Below are positions 8,299 to 17,126 of a DNA stretch of 39,393 nt, piece by piece. Made by a program: the position numbers and the translations under genes. The notes below the pieces were generated by a model. The model was not told the DNA's origin, did not search any database, and saw nothing but the letters and a program-made list of their open reading frames with translations. This stretch comes from Bacteroidota bacterium (GTDB taxonomy: Bacteria; Bacteroidota; Bacteroidia; Flavobacteriales; Flavobacteriaceae). The DNA lies in contig JAQCFO010000016.1 in the NCBI GenBank assembly GCA_027619415.1, positions 1 through 39,393 on the forward strand. The letters run 5' to 3'. Positions within the stretch are counted from its first letter, which is position 1, and every line of letters starts with the position of its first letter.

Positions 8299-11118
8299 CT
8301 AAGTTAATTCTTTTTTTAAATACATTGCTGTAGGACTTTTTGTGTTTTTCAACAGGTCCTCTGGTTTTCCTTTAAAAATAACTTCTCCACCATATTTCCC
8401 ACCCTTTGGACCAATTTCTATAATATGGTCTACAGTTTTAATTACGTCCATATTATGCTCTATTATAATAACTGTATTTCCTTTATTAACAAGTTTGTTT
8501 ATCATTTCCAACAACACCTTAATATCTTCAAAATGTAAACCTGTAGTTGGTTCATCAAGAATGTACAATGTATTTCCAGTGTCTTTTTTAGAAAGTTCAC
8601 TTGCAAGTTTAATTCTTTGAGCTTCTCCACCAGAAAGAGTGGTAGACTGTTGACCTAGTGTAACATAACCAAGACCAACATCTTTTAAAGTTTGTAATTT
8701 TCTTAAAATTTTAGGAAAGTTTTCAAAAAAATCACAACCTTCATTAATTGTCATATTTAATATGTCTGAAATAGACTTTCCTTTATATCTGATTTCTAGT
8801 GTTTCTCTATTAAACCTTTTTCCTTGACATTCATCACAATTTATATAAACATCAGGAAGAAAATTCATTTCAATTTTCCTTAAACCAGCACCTTGACAAG
8901 TTTCGCACCTTCCATCTAAAACATTAAAACTAAATCTTCCTGGTTTATATCCTCTTATTAGAGATTCTTGAGTCATTGTGAACAAATTTCTTATATCACT
9001 ATATAAACCTGTATATGTTGCTGGGTTACTTCTTGGAGTTCTTCCAATTGGGGATTGATTAATTTCTATTACCTTATCAATATTGTCGATCCCATAAATT
9101 TTTTGATAGGGTAGAGGTTCTTTGACTCCATTGAAAAAATAATTATTTAAAATTGGATATAAAGTTTCGTTAATTATTGTTGATTTACCACTTCCAGAAA
9201 CTCCAGTAACTCCTATTAACGTCCCTAAAGGAAACTCTATTTCTATGTTTTTCAAATTATTTCCTGAACAACCTGTAAGTTTAATTTTTTTTGAAGAGCT
9301 CCTTCTTTTTTTCGGAACAGAAATTGTTTTAGTTCCATTTAAATACTGAGATGTAACCGTGTTTTTCTTTAACATTTCTGAAAATGTACCTTGAAAAATT
9401 ATTTCACCTCCATTTTTTCCTGCATTAGGTCCAATATCAATTATATAATCAGATTTTTCCATAATCTCTTTGTCATGCTCAACAACAATAATAGAATTAC
9501 CTAAGTCTCTTAATTTTTTTAATGAATCAATTAATTTAGAATTATCTCTTTGATGTAGGCCAATACTTGGTTCATCTAGAATATAAAGAACACCGACAAG
9601 CTCAGAGCCTATTTGAGTAGCTAATCTAATTCTTTGAGATTCACCACCTGAAAGAGATTTTGATGGTCTATTTAAAGATAAATAGTCTAACCCCACATCT
9701 AATAAAAAATCTAATCTTTTATTAATTTCTTTTACTATTTCTAAAGCAATAATTTGTTTTCTTTTTGAAAGTTTAGAGTTAATTGATGAAAACCATGTTT
9801 TTAATTCTATAATATCCATTTTACTCAAATCATCTATACTTTTTGATTCAATAAAAAAATTTCTAGACTCCTTGTTCAATCTTGATCCTGAGCAAGATGT
9901 GCATTTAATATTGTCCATAAAAGCTTTTGCCCATCTTTTAATTCGAGCACTATGATTGTCATTGAACTGATCTTCTATAAATGGAATAACTCCTTCAAAA
10001 TCAATTTGATATTTTCTTGTCAAACCTAAAGTTCTAGATTCTACTGAGAAAGTTTCATTTCCTCCATTTAAAATAACGTCTAAAGCAGCTTTAGGAATTT
10101 TATTTATAGAGTGTTTTAAATCAAAATTATAGCGACTTGAGATTGTTTCAAGTTGTTTAAAAATCCAATTATTCTTAAATGTTCCTATTGGAGCAATTCC
10201 GCCAGAAAATATAGAAATGTTGTCATCTGGGATGACTGCTTTTAAATTAATAGTATTTACATTTCCTAAGCCATTACATTTTTTACACATCCCTCTTGGA
10301 GAATTAAAAGAAAAAGAATTTGGCTCAGGTTTTTTATACGAAATACCTGTTGTAGGACAAACTAAATTTTTACTTAAATATCTAATTTTCTGATCTTCTT
10401 CATTAATAATTATTAATGAATTTTTGCCATGATACATTGAAGTAACTATACTATCATTTAACCTCTTTAAAGCATGTTTATCATTTTTAATTTGAATTCT
10501 ATCTACAACAATTTCAATGTCATGAATTTTATAACGATCGAGTTTCATGTTAGATGTAAGTTCAGTAATTTCTCCATCTATTCGCACCTTAAGAAACCCT
10601 TGTTTTTGAATAGTTGAAAATAATTCTCTATAATGTCCCTTTCTTCCTTTTATAATAGGGGATAACATGGTGATTTGTTTATCTAAATAATTTTCTAATA
10701 TTAGATCAATAATTTCTTCGTCACTATAACTAATCATTTTTTCATTTGTATTATAACTGTATGCATCTGAAACTCTTGAATAAAACAACCTTAGGTAATC
10801 ATATAATTCTGTAATAGTTCCAACAGTAGATCTTGGATTTTTTGAAGTAGTTTTTTGTTCAATTGCAATAACTGGAGACAAACCATCAATTTTATCTACA
10901 TCAGGTCTTTCCAAGCCTCCTAAAAACTGTCTTGCATAAGCTGAAAAAGTTTCAATATACCTTCGTTGACCTTCAGCATAAATAGTGTCAAAAGCTAATG
11001 AGGATTTTCCACTTCCTGACAATCCAGTTATTACAACAAGTTTGTTTCTAGGAATATCAATATCTATGTTTTTTAGATTATGTGCTCTAGCACCATTAAC
11101 TGAAATTACATCCTTCAT
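8299..11118 (-). CDS. uvrA: Excinuclease ABC subunit A
   Basis: A 939-residue UvrA, full length, the damage-sensing ATPase of nucleotide excision repair that loads UvrB. Two ABC modules are present: Walker [10 protein letters not shown] at residues 32-40 and a second [12 protein letters not shown] in the C-terminal half; ABC signatures [12 protein letters not shown] and [12 protein letters not shown]; Walker B ends [11 protein letters not shown] and [11 protein letters not shown]. The C-terminal zinc module is complete (CETC and CDEC). The first zinc module reads CPTT (254-257) and CKKC (278-281), so one of its four usual cysteines, position 257, is Thr. UvrB and UvrC are not in the window. 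It is the likely head gene of the cluster continuing with LOG, barrel protein and E1, 62 bases downstream of ggt. Confidence 0.97.
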   Translation of the reverse strand: MKDVISVNGARAHNLKNIDIDIPRNKLVVITGLSGSGKSSLAFDTIYAEGQRRYIETFSAYARQFLGGLERPDVDKIDGLSPVIAIEQKTTSKNPRSTVGTITELYDYLRLFYSRVSDAYSYNTNEKMISYSDEEIIDLILENYLDKQITMLSPIIKGRKGHYRELFSTIQKQGFLKVRIDGEITELTSNMKLDRYKIHDIEIVVDRIQIKNDKHALKRLNDSIVTSMYHGKNSLIIINEEDQKIRYLSKNLVCPTTGISYKKPEPNSFSFNSPRGMCKKCNGLGNVNTINLKAVIPDDNISIFSGGIAPIGTFKNNWIFKQLETISSRYNFDLKHSINKIPKAALDVILNGGNETFSVESRTLGLTRKYQIDFEGVIPFIEDQFNDNHSARIKRWAKAFMDNIKCTSCSGSRLNKESRNFFIESKSIDDLSKMDIIELKTWFSSINSKLSKRKQIIALEIVKEINKRLDFLLDVGLDYLSLNRPSKSLSGGESQRIRLATQIGSELVGVLYILDEPSIGLHQRDNSKLIDSLKKLRDLGNSIIVVEHDKEIMEKSDYIIDIGPNAGKNGGEIIFQGTFSEMLKKNTVTSQYLNGTKTISVPKKRRSSSKKIKLTGCSGNNLKNIEIEFPLGTLIGVTGVSGSGKSTIINETLYPILNNYFFNGVKEPLPYQKIYGIDNIDKVIEINQSPIGRTPRSNPATYTGLYSDIRNLFTMTQESLIRGYKPGRFSFNVLDGRCETCQGAGLRKIEMNFLPDVYINCDECQGKRFNRETLEIRYKGKSISDILNMTINEGCDFFENFPKILRKLQTLKDVGLGYVTLGQQSTTLSGGEAQRIKLASELSKKDTGNTLYILDEPTTGLHFEDIKVLLEMINKLVNKGNTVIIIEHNMDVIKTVDHIIEIGPKGGKYGGEVIFKGKPEDLLKNTKSPTAMYLKKELT

Positions 11119-11180
11119 TTGTTAAAAAATCAAGATTGCAAATTACGTTATTTAATACTAATTATCTTGTCAATTCCATT

Positions 11181-12863
11181 TTAAAAACCAATAGCTATAT
11201 CATCTCCTCTCTTGTCAGCACCACCTTCAAGTTTACTAAATTCATTAACTAAAATACAATCCATTCTGCCTATAGAAGATCTTTCATTAAACTTATGACC
11301 CATAAGGATTAAATCATATTTAACATCATCTTTAATAGTGTTTTTTTCAATAACTATATGATCTGGTGACCATTGATGATGAAATTTTTTTGAATCTACA
11401 GCTTCTTGCATATTCATGTTAAAGTCTATTACATTTAAAATAGTTTGAAATACAGAAGTAATTATAGTAGATCCACCAGGTGTGCCTAAAACCATAAATA
11501 ATTTACCCTCTTTTTCAATAATTGTAGGAGTCATTGATGAAAGCATTCTTTTGTTCCCTTCAATTGCATTAGCTTCTCCACCAGTTAAACCAAACATATT
11601 AGGAAAGCCAGGTTTAATAGAGAAATCATCCATCTCATTATTAAGTAAAAATCCAGCACCATCAACTACAACTTTAGACCCATAAGAGCCATTAATAGTA
11701 GTTGTAATAGATACTGCATTTCCAAATTTATCAACTATAGAGAAATGTGTAGTTTCTTCTGTTTCATTTATTGTAATTTGACCTTCTTTTATATCTAAAG
11801 ATGGTGTCTTTATATTTAAATCAACAGTACTGAACTTGTTTTGTAGATATTCATCACTAATTAAAATACTAGATGGAACTTTAAAAAAATCAGGATCACC
11901 TAAATAAGTTACTCTATCAGCATAAACTCTACTTTCAATTTCACTTATCAAATGAATGTAATCCTTAGAATTATGTTCATATTTATTAACATTTAATTTT
12001 TCAGCTCCATATAACATTTGAACTAATGCTATACCACCGCTAGATGGAGGTCCCATGGATATAATTTTATGATTTTTATAGTTACCAATTATTGGTTTTC
12101 TCCATATAGAATTATAATTATTTAAATCTTCTAAAGTAAATATTCCATTACCTTGATTCATTTCATATAATAATAATTGTGCCGTTTCTCCAGAATAAAA
12201 TCCAGCTCTTTTATCGTTTTTAATTCTTTCTAAAGTTTTATATAAGTTATTTTGTACTAATAAATCATTTTCTTTCCATTCATTTTTATTAATTAATGAG
12301 ATACTGCTATCATTTAATTTGAGAAATGATTCTTTTACGTCATTTAAGCTTATTGCTTGATTTTTAGTCAATTTGAATCCGTTTTTAGAAAGCTTAATAG
12401 AAGGTTCTAAAAGTTTTTTCCATTCTAGTGATCCAAACTTTTCATGTAGTTTAACCATTCCATCAACAGATCCTGGTATACCTGAAGCAAGGTGTCCAAA
12501 TTTACTTTTTTCAACGTAAACTTCATTATTATCGTCTAAGTACATATTTCTAGTTGCTTTCCTAGGTGCTTTTTCTCTGAAATCTAAACTTCCCACACTA
12601 CCATCATTTAACCTATATACTGCAAAACCTCCACCACCAATGTTACCTGCGTTAGGGTAAACAACTGAAAGCGCAAATTGAACACCTATAGCTGCATCAA
12701 ATGCATTTCCATTGTTTTTTAAAATATCAATACCTACTTGAGATGCTAATGAATTAGCTGAAACCACCATGCCATTTTTGTAACCTTCTTTAAAATCTGT
12801 ATTTGAACAATGAATAAAAAACAAACAACTGAAGAATAAAAATAACTGAATCTTGAATTTCAT
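11181..12863 (-). CDS. ggt: Gamma-glutamyltransferase, lipoprotein form
   Basis: A 560-residue periplasmic enzyme that cleaves the gamma-glutamyl bond of glutathione and related compounds and self-cleaves into two subunits. The N-terminus is a lipoprotein signal with lipobox FIHC, so Cys19 should be lipidated. The maturation and catalytic nucleophile is Thr371 in the motif TTHFSIVD (371-378). Other family blocks include NIGGGGFAVY (74-83), DFREKAPR, GPPSSGGIAL (271-280), DGAGFLLNNEMDDF, and RMLSSMTPT. The usual C-terminal small subunit is present, so the protein looks active. It is divergent from glmM with 59 bases between the ATGs. A TACTTTTA box on the minus strand (12878-12885) lies 14 bases before the start. 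Confidence 0.93.
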   Translation of the reverse strand: MKFKIQLFLFFSCLFFIHCSNTDFKEGYKNGMVVSANSLASQVGIDILKNNGNAFDAAIGVQFALSVVYPNAGNIGGGGFAVYRLNDGSVGSLDFREKAPRKATRNMYLDDNNEVYVEKSKFGHLASGIPGSVDGMVKLHEKFGSLEWKKLLEPSIKLSKNGFKLTKNQAISLNDVKESFLKLNDSSISLINKNEWKENDLLVQNNLYKTLERIKNDKRAGFYSGETAQLLLYEMNQGNGIFTLEDLNNYNSIWRKPIIGNYKNHKIISMGPPSSGGIALVQMLYGAEKLNVNKYEHNSKDYIHLISEIESRVYADRVTYLGDPDFFKVPSSILISDEYLQNKFSTVDLNIKTPSLDIKEGQITINETEETTHFSIVDKFGNAVSITTTINGSYGSKVVVDGAGFLLNNEMDDFSIKPGFPNMFGLTGGEANAIEGNKRMLSSMTPTIIEKEGKLFMVLGTPGGSTIITSVFQTILNVIDFNMNMQEAVDSKKFHHQWSPDHIVIEKNTIKDDVKYDLILMGHKFNERSSIGRMDCILVNEFSKLEGGADKRGDDIAIGF

Positions 12864-12908
12864 AATTATAATTTTTATAAAAGTAAGTCAAAAAAGTTAT
12901 TCAAATTG

Positions 12909-12916
12909 TATATTTG
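12909..12916 (+). promoter_or_regulatory. Probable -7 promoter box (TATATTTG) of glmM
   Basis: TATATTTG fits the flavobacterial -7 consensus TAnnTTTG exactly. It ends only 6 bases before the glmM ATG at 12923, so the transcript would have almost no leader. The TTG inside the box is also the 3-codon-longer start that an ORF caller would choose, which speaks against that start. I did not find a good -33 TTG at the usual distance. Confidence 0.45.
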
Positions 12917-12922
12917 AACTCT

Positions 12923-14302
12923 ATGACATTAATTAAATCTATTTCAGGAATTAGAGGAACAATAGGAGGTAAGGTAAGTGAGAATCTAACTCCAATTGAT
13001 GCGGTAAAATTTGGATGTGCTTACGGAATCTGGCTTAAAAAAAATTCTAATAAGGAAAAGTTAAAAGTAGTTATAGGAAGAGATGCTAGAATTTCTGGAG
13101 AAATGATACAAAATTTCGTTCAAAATTCTTTGATTTCGTTAGGGATTGATGTTTGTGACTTAGGACTTTCAACTACTCCAACAGTTGAATTAATGGTTAC
13201 TGAATTAATGGCAGATGGAGGCATTATAATAACAGCTAGTCACAATCCATCTGAATGGAATGCCTTAAAGTTACTAGACAGTAAGGGTGAGTTTTTAAAC
13301 GCACATTCTGGAAATGAAATTGTTTCAATTTCAGAAAATGACGATTATGATTTTACAGGTGTATACGATCTCGGGATCATAAATAAAGTTAATGATACTA
13401 TGCAGATTCATATAAATTCTGTTTTAAACCTTAAACTTGTCAATACTGAAGAAATAAGAAAACATAAATTAAAAGTTGTAGTTGATGGAGTTAATTCAAC
13501 TGGAGGAATCATAGTTCCTCTATTGCTAAAACAATTAAATATCAAATTTGAAACAATACATTGTGAACCGACAGGTCATTTTGCGCATAACCCTGAACCT
13601 CTTAAAAAAAATCTTTTAGACCTATCTAATAAGGTTATTGAGTTTGGTGCTGATTTAGGTATTGCTGTTGATCCTGATGTTGATAGACTAGTTTTTATCT
13701 GTGAAAATGGTGAGATATTTGGTGAAGAAAATACTTTAGTTGCATGCTCAGATTATGTTTTAAGTAAAACACCTGGATTCACTGTTTCTAACCTCTCTTC
13801 AACAAGAGCTTTAAGAGATGTAACTGAAAAGCACGGTCAATCCTATTTTGCAAGTGCGGTTGGAGAGGTTAATGTTGTAAATCAAATGAAAGAATGTAAT
13901 GCAGTGATAGGAGGAGAGGGGAATGGAGGAGTCATTTACCCTGAAAGTCATTATGGAAGGGATGCGATTGTCGGTATAGGTTTGTTTCTATCTCTTCTTG
14001 TTGAGAAGAATATGAAAGTAAGTGAATTATTATCTACTTACCCAAAATACTATATGGTTAAAGAAAAAATAAATCTATCAAAAGAAATAGATGTTGATAA
14101 TATATTAATAAACCTTGCTAGCAAGTATTCCAAGGATAATATTAATGAAATTGATGGGTTGAAAATTGATTTCAAAGAAAGTTGGGTGCATTTAAGAAAA
14201 TCTAATACTGAACCTATAATTAGAATATATAGTGAAGCATTGACAGAAGATAAAGCTAACCGTCTAGTTGATCAGATAAAGAATGATATTAAGTCCTGTT
14301 AA
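12923..14302 (+). CDS. glmM: Phosphoglucosamine mutase
   Basis: A 459-residue alpha-D-phosphohexomutase. GlmM converts glucosamine 6-phosphate to glucosamine 1-phosphate on the way to UDP-GlcNAc, for peptidoglycan and lipopolysaccharide. The active-site phosphoserine is Ser106 in ITASHNP, the metal loop is DPDVDR, the sugar loop is GGEGNGG and the phosphate-binding end is RKSNTEPIIRIY. The ATG at 12923 gives MTLIKSISGIRGTIGG, the family's usual start; the in-frame TTG at 12914 lies inside the promoter box. Related phosphomannomutases share the fold, but the N-terminal block and length favour GlmM. Its stop codon directly abuts the stop of the convergent acyltransferase gene (TAATTA, 14300-14305). 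Confidence 0.92.
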   Translation: MTLIKSISGIRGTIGGKVSENLTPIDAVKFGCAYGIWLKKNSNKEKLKVVIGRDARISGEMIQNFVQNSLISLGIDVCDLGLSTTPTVELMVTELMADGGIIITASHNPSEWNALKLLDSKGEFLNAHSGNEIVSISENDDYDFTGVYDLGIINKVNDTMQIHINSVLNLKLVNTEEIRKHKLKVVVDGVNSTGGIIVPLLLKQLNIKFETIHCEPTGHFAHNPEPLKKNLLDLSNKVIEFGADLGIAVDPDVDRLVFICENGEIFGEENTLVACSDYVLSKTPGFTVSNLSSTRALRDVTEKHGQSYFASAVGEVNVVNQMKECNAVIGGEGNGGVIYPESHYGRDAIVGIGLFLSLLVEKNMKVSELLSTYPKYYMVKEKINLSKEIDVDNILINLASKYSKDNINEIDGLKIDFKESWVHLRKSNTEPIIRIYSEALTEDKANRLVDQIKNDIKSC

Positions 14303-15187
14303 TTAGTCTTTAGGAGCCTTATTCATGTGCTTGAATCTGTTGTGTGTCCAAAAATAGTATTCAGGATTTTTTCTAATTTGTTTTTCAACTCTCTCTATGT
14401 ACATGTCAGTGATTTCAAAATCTTTATGATTTCTTGGAAATTCTGAAAGCATTTCAATAACAACTTTATAATGTCCTCTTTTAATTTTTACCATTTTACC
14501 AAAAACAACTGGCATATTATGTTCTTTAGCTATCCTCTCTGACCCTGTAAAAACAGGAACCTTTACACCAAGAAAATGTCTCCAATAAGTAATTGATCTA
14601 ATTTGAGCAGATTGATCGGCAGCCATACCATAAAGAAATAGGTTCTTTTGTTCAATTTGTTTATCTATATAATTTGAAGCTTCATATCTAGAAATTAGTT
14701 TTGAACCATGTTTTAACCTAATCTTTCTTAAAAGAGAGTCTAAATGTTTGTTTGTTAGAGGAGTGTATATGGCAAAAGGAAGGTGAGGGACATGATGGCC
14801 TATAGACAAGAACCATTCAAAACCGCCATAATGTGTTGCCATAAACATTACATTTTTTTTCTCTTTAGCTAAATCATATATTATTTCAGAATTCTCTAAA
14901 TAAAAACGCTTTTTAATCTCTTCAGTAGAAATACTATAAAATTTAAACATTTCAAAAAATACATCTGTTATGTGTCTATAAAATTCCTTTTCAATTCTAA
15001 TTAAATCGCTTTTTGACTTAGTAACTTTAGATATTTCTAAATTAAATCTGACAACTTTTCGTCTATATCTGAACACATAATATAAAAGATAGAAGGTTAT
15101 GTCTGAAAAGAAATATAAAATTTTAAATGGAAGATGTGATATCAGTAATATTAATGGATAAAGTATTAGATAAGTGACTAATTTCAT
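14303..15187 (-). CDS. Lysophospholipid/lipid A acyltransferase (LpxL/HtrB family)
   Basis: A 294-residue inner-membrane acyltransferase. A hydrophobic N-terminus (about residues 3-38) anchors it. The catalytic H-x4-E motif is His119 to Glu124 in THYGGFEW. AADQSAQ and VPVFTGSERIAKEHNMPVVFG are the substrate and acyl-chain regions of the family, and it ends with YFWTHNRFK as LpxL-like enzymes do. The likely role is the late acylation of lipid A at the cytoplasmic face of the inner membrane; the exact acyl chain is not deducible. It is a single-gene unit, convergent with glmM with no bases between the two stops. The minus strand has TATCTTTA at 15193-15200, 5 bases before its ATG, close to the -7 consensus. 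Confidence 0.9.
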   Translation of the reverse strand: MKLVTYLILYPLILLISHLPFKILYFFSDITFYLLYYVFRYRRKVVRFNLEISKVTKSKSDLIRIEKEFYRHITDVFFEMFKFYSISTEEIKKRFYLENSEIIYDLAKEKKNVMFMATHYGGFEWFLSIGHHVPHLPFAIYTPLTNKHLDSLLRKIRLKHGSKLISRYEASNYIDKQIEQKNLFLYGMAADQSAQIRSITYWRHFLGVKVPVFTGSERIAKEHNMPVVFGKMVKIKRGHYKVVIEMLSEFPRNHKDFEITDMYIERVEKQIRKNPEYYFWTHNRFKHMNKAPKD

Positions 15188-15296
15188 TTATGTAAAGATA
15201 TTTAATTATTCATAATCAACTTTTTATTTATTTGATTTTATTATTAGAAACCTTCATGTTTATTCTGGATTTTTAATTTTAACAGCTTATCTTTAA
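15188..15296. other. Intergenic region between divergent acyltransferase and rhomboid genes
   Basis: This AT-rich spacer of about 109 bases holds no ORF that I can support. It has a TATCTTTA box on the minus strand (15193-15200), facing the acyltransferase, and one on the plus strand (15288-15295), facing the rhomboid gene. Both are one base off the TAnnTTTG consensus. Confidence 0.4.
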
Positions 15297-15944
15297 ATAA
15301 AAAATATCATCAACTATTTAATAATATTTATTACTTGCCTTATTTCCTACAAAGGTTTTAAAGATCAATACTTTTTTGAAAAATACAAGTTTCAAATAAG
15401 TTCAGTTCAATTAGGTGATAAAATAAGAATGTGGAGTTCTGGATTTTTGCATGTAGACTTTTCTCATTTAGCTCTCAATCTTTTCACTTTATACGTTTTT
15501 TCTGATGTTGTTATTGGAACTATAGGATCAACCTACTATATTATAATATATTTAAGTAGTTTGTATTTCGGTAATTATTTTGCTTTAAAATTCCATAAAA
15601 GTGAACCTTATTATTCTGCAGTAGGGGCAAGTGGTGCTGTAACTGGGATTGTTTATTCTTCAATTTTGTTGTATCCACAAATGAAATTAGCTCTTATCTT
15701 TTTTCCAATTCCTTTTCCAGCATACATATTTGGAATTGGGTATTTACTTTATAGTATATATGGAATGCAAAAGAGTTTAGGGAATATTGGACATACAGCC
15801 CATTTTGGAGGAGCAATAGCAGGACTATTAATAACAATCATAATAAACCCATCAATTTTAATAAACGAAACCTGGATTGTAATACTTCTTGTAAGTCCTA
15901 TTGTGATTTTTATAAGCTCTAAAAAAAATCTTTTTAAAAGCTAA
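15297..15944 (+). CDS. Rhomboid family intramembrane serine protease, start codon non-canonical or mutated
   Basis: The catalytic core is plain: HVDFSHLALN (His and Asn of the first motif), GASGAVTG with nucleophile Ser69, and HTAHFGG with His125 (numbering from the ATG at 15429). The first in-frame ATG gives only 171 residues and loses the first membrane helix. The same frame is open upstream to the stop at 15294 and encodes KNIINYLIIFITCLISYKGF then KDQYFFEKYKFQI, which looks like the normal first helix and loop of flavobacterial rhomboids. No ATG, GTG or TTG exists in that stretch; the first codon after the stop is ATA at 15297, followed by ATC codons at 15306 and 15309. A 215-residue product from ATA is therefore proposed. 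The core itself shows no damage. Its stop overlaps the convergent TlpA-like gene by 4 bases. Confidence 0.8.
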   Translation: MKNIINYLIIFITCLISYKGFKDQYFFEKYKFQISSVQLGDKIRMWSSGFLHVDFSHLALNLFTLYVFSDVVIGTIGSTYYIIIYLSSLYFGNYFALKFHKSEPYYSAVGASGAVTGIVYSSILLYPQMKLALIFFPIPFPAYIFGIGYLLYSIYGMQKSLGNIGHTAHFGGAIAGLLITIIINPSILINETWIVILLVSPIVIFISSKKNLFKS

Positions 15945-17062
15945 AGAGATAACTGTTTTTTAATAAGGTTTTCTAAATCATCACCTTTTAAATTCATTCC
16001 TATTACCCTTTTATTTTCATCTAAAACAAAAGTAGTTGGCATTTGTCTAACATTGTAAAGTTTACCTATAGGTTCTGCCCAAAATTTTAAATTGGAGATA
16101 TGAATCCAGTCATTTAAATAATCTGATTTTATTGCAGAAATCCACTTTTCTTTTTCTTTATCAAGAGAAATACCAATAATCTGGAATTGATCAGTATTGT
16201 ACTTAGTATTTAGGTAAACAAGAGAAGGATTTTCTACTCTACATGGCGCACACCATGAAGCCCAAAAATCTATCATAATTACTTTGGATTTAACATCTTC
16301 TAAAGTAATATTATTGCCATCTAAACCAGGGCCACTAAATTGTGGTGCTAGTGAGCCTATAGTAGGAGATTCTTTTAAAGATTCTTTTATTAGATCAATG
16401 TTCTTTTTGATTTCAATAGAAGATTTTGTTTTTTTTATTATTTCTGTAAAATTATCATAAAACTCTTCAGCTTCTTCAACTTTAATTTCCTGTTGCATAA
16501 CCATTCTTTGAAGAATTAGGGTAGGCAAATAAGAGTCGTTATTATTTTTAATAAAATTTAAATCATAATCACTTAATTTAACTTTCATAGATTCGAATTG
16601 ATCATTTAAATCATTGACAACCATTGAATCCATCATGATGTTAGCATTTCTAATTTCTAGTTGTATTTTATTCAATTCAGTATAAAAATCTGAAGTTTCG
16701 GACATATATTTTACAAAGTCCTCATTAGACTTAGTTCCTGTAACTTTAGAAGCTCTAACGCTATCTTTATATACTTTAACAATTATTTTTCCTGGTTCTA
16801 ATATTACTGGAAGATTTTCTCTTTGTTTATCAAAAACAACATAATGCATTTCAGGAATAGATATAGAGTCTGAAAAAGAAAATCTGCCCTCAATTACTAA
16901 TGTTGAATCAATAGCTTTCGGACGGTTATTTTCATCAATTTGAATTAAAAAAACTTTTTGATCATTATTGTGATCTGTTGTTGCTTCTAAATTAAATGTT
17001 GTTGAGTTAGAACAACTAAAAAAAAGAAAAGTAAGTAGATAGAATTGTAAAAGTTTTTTCAT
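15941..17062 (-). CDS. TlpA-like thiol-disulfide oxidoreductase lipoprotein with DUF4369-type N-terminus
   Basis: A 373-residue lipoprotein starting MKKLLQFYLLTFLFFSC, with lipobox Cys at residue 17. The N-terminal third resembles DUF4369, a helical middle follows, and the C-terminal about 140 residues are a thioredoxin fold with the redox motif WASWCAPCR and the cis-proline region QMPTTFV. It should reduce or shuffle disulfides in the periplasm; its partner proteins are unknown. An ORF caller would start 10 codons earlier at a TTG (17092), but that TTG is part of a TAnnTTTG promoter box and adds residues before the signal peptide, so the ATG at 17062 is preferred. It is divergent from dld. 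Confidence 0.88.
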   Translation of the reverse strand: MKKLLQFYLLTFLFFSCSNSTTFNLEATTDHNNDQKVFLIQIDENNRPKAIDSTLVIEGRFSFSDSISIPEMHYVVFDKQRENLPVILEPGKIIVKVYKDSVRASKVTGTKSNEDFVKYMSETSDFYTELNKIQLEIRNANIMMDSMVVNDLNDQFESMKVKLSDYDLNFIKNNNDSYLPTLILQRMVMQQEIKVEEAEEFYDNFTEIIKKTKSSIEIKKNIDLIKESLKESPTIGSLAPQFSGPGLDGNNITLEDVKSKVIMIDFWASWCAPCRVENPSLVYLNTKYNTDQFQIIGISLDKEKEKWISAIKSDYLNDWIHISNLKFWAEPIGKLYNVRQMPTTFVLDENKRVIGMNLKGDDLENLIKKQLSL

Positions 17063-17089
17063 GTAATTATCAATAAAAATTAATTTTTG

Positions 17090-17097
17090 CAAATATA
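17090..17097 (-). promoter_or_regulatory. Probable -7 promoter box (TATATTTG) of the TlpA-like gene
   Basis: The minus strand reads TATATTTGC here, an exact match to the flavobacterial TAnnTTTG element. It lies 27 bases upstream of the ATG at 17062, so a transcript starting a few bases downstream would have a short leader of roughly 20 bases. No clear -33 TTG is seen. Confidence 0.45.
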
Positions 17098-17126
17098 TAA
17101 TATTTTAAATTGTTTAATTTTACTAA

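Noticed and set aside
8342-8620. Plus-strand ORF of 92 codons within uvrA
   Set aside because: Antisense to the conserved second ABC module of UvrA; a shadow frame.
12914-12922. TTG start for glmM three codons upstream of the ATG
   Set aside because: The TTG is the end of an exact TAnnTTTG promoter box, and the ATG at 12923 gives the family's usual N-terminus.
17063-17092. Ten-residue N-terminal extension of the TlpA-like protein from a TTG start
   Set aside because: The TTG lies in a TATATTTG box, and the extension would precede a complete lipoprotein signal peptide that starts at 17062.
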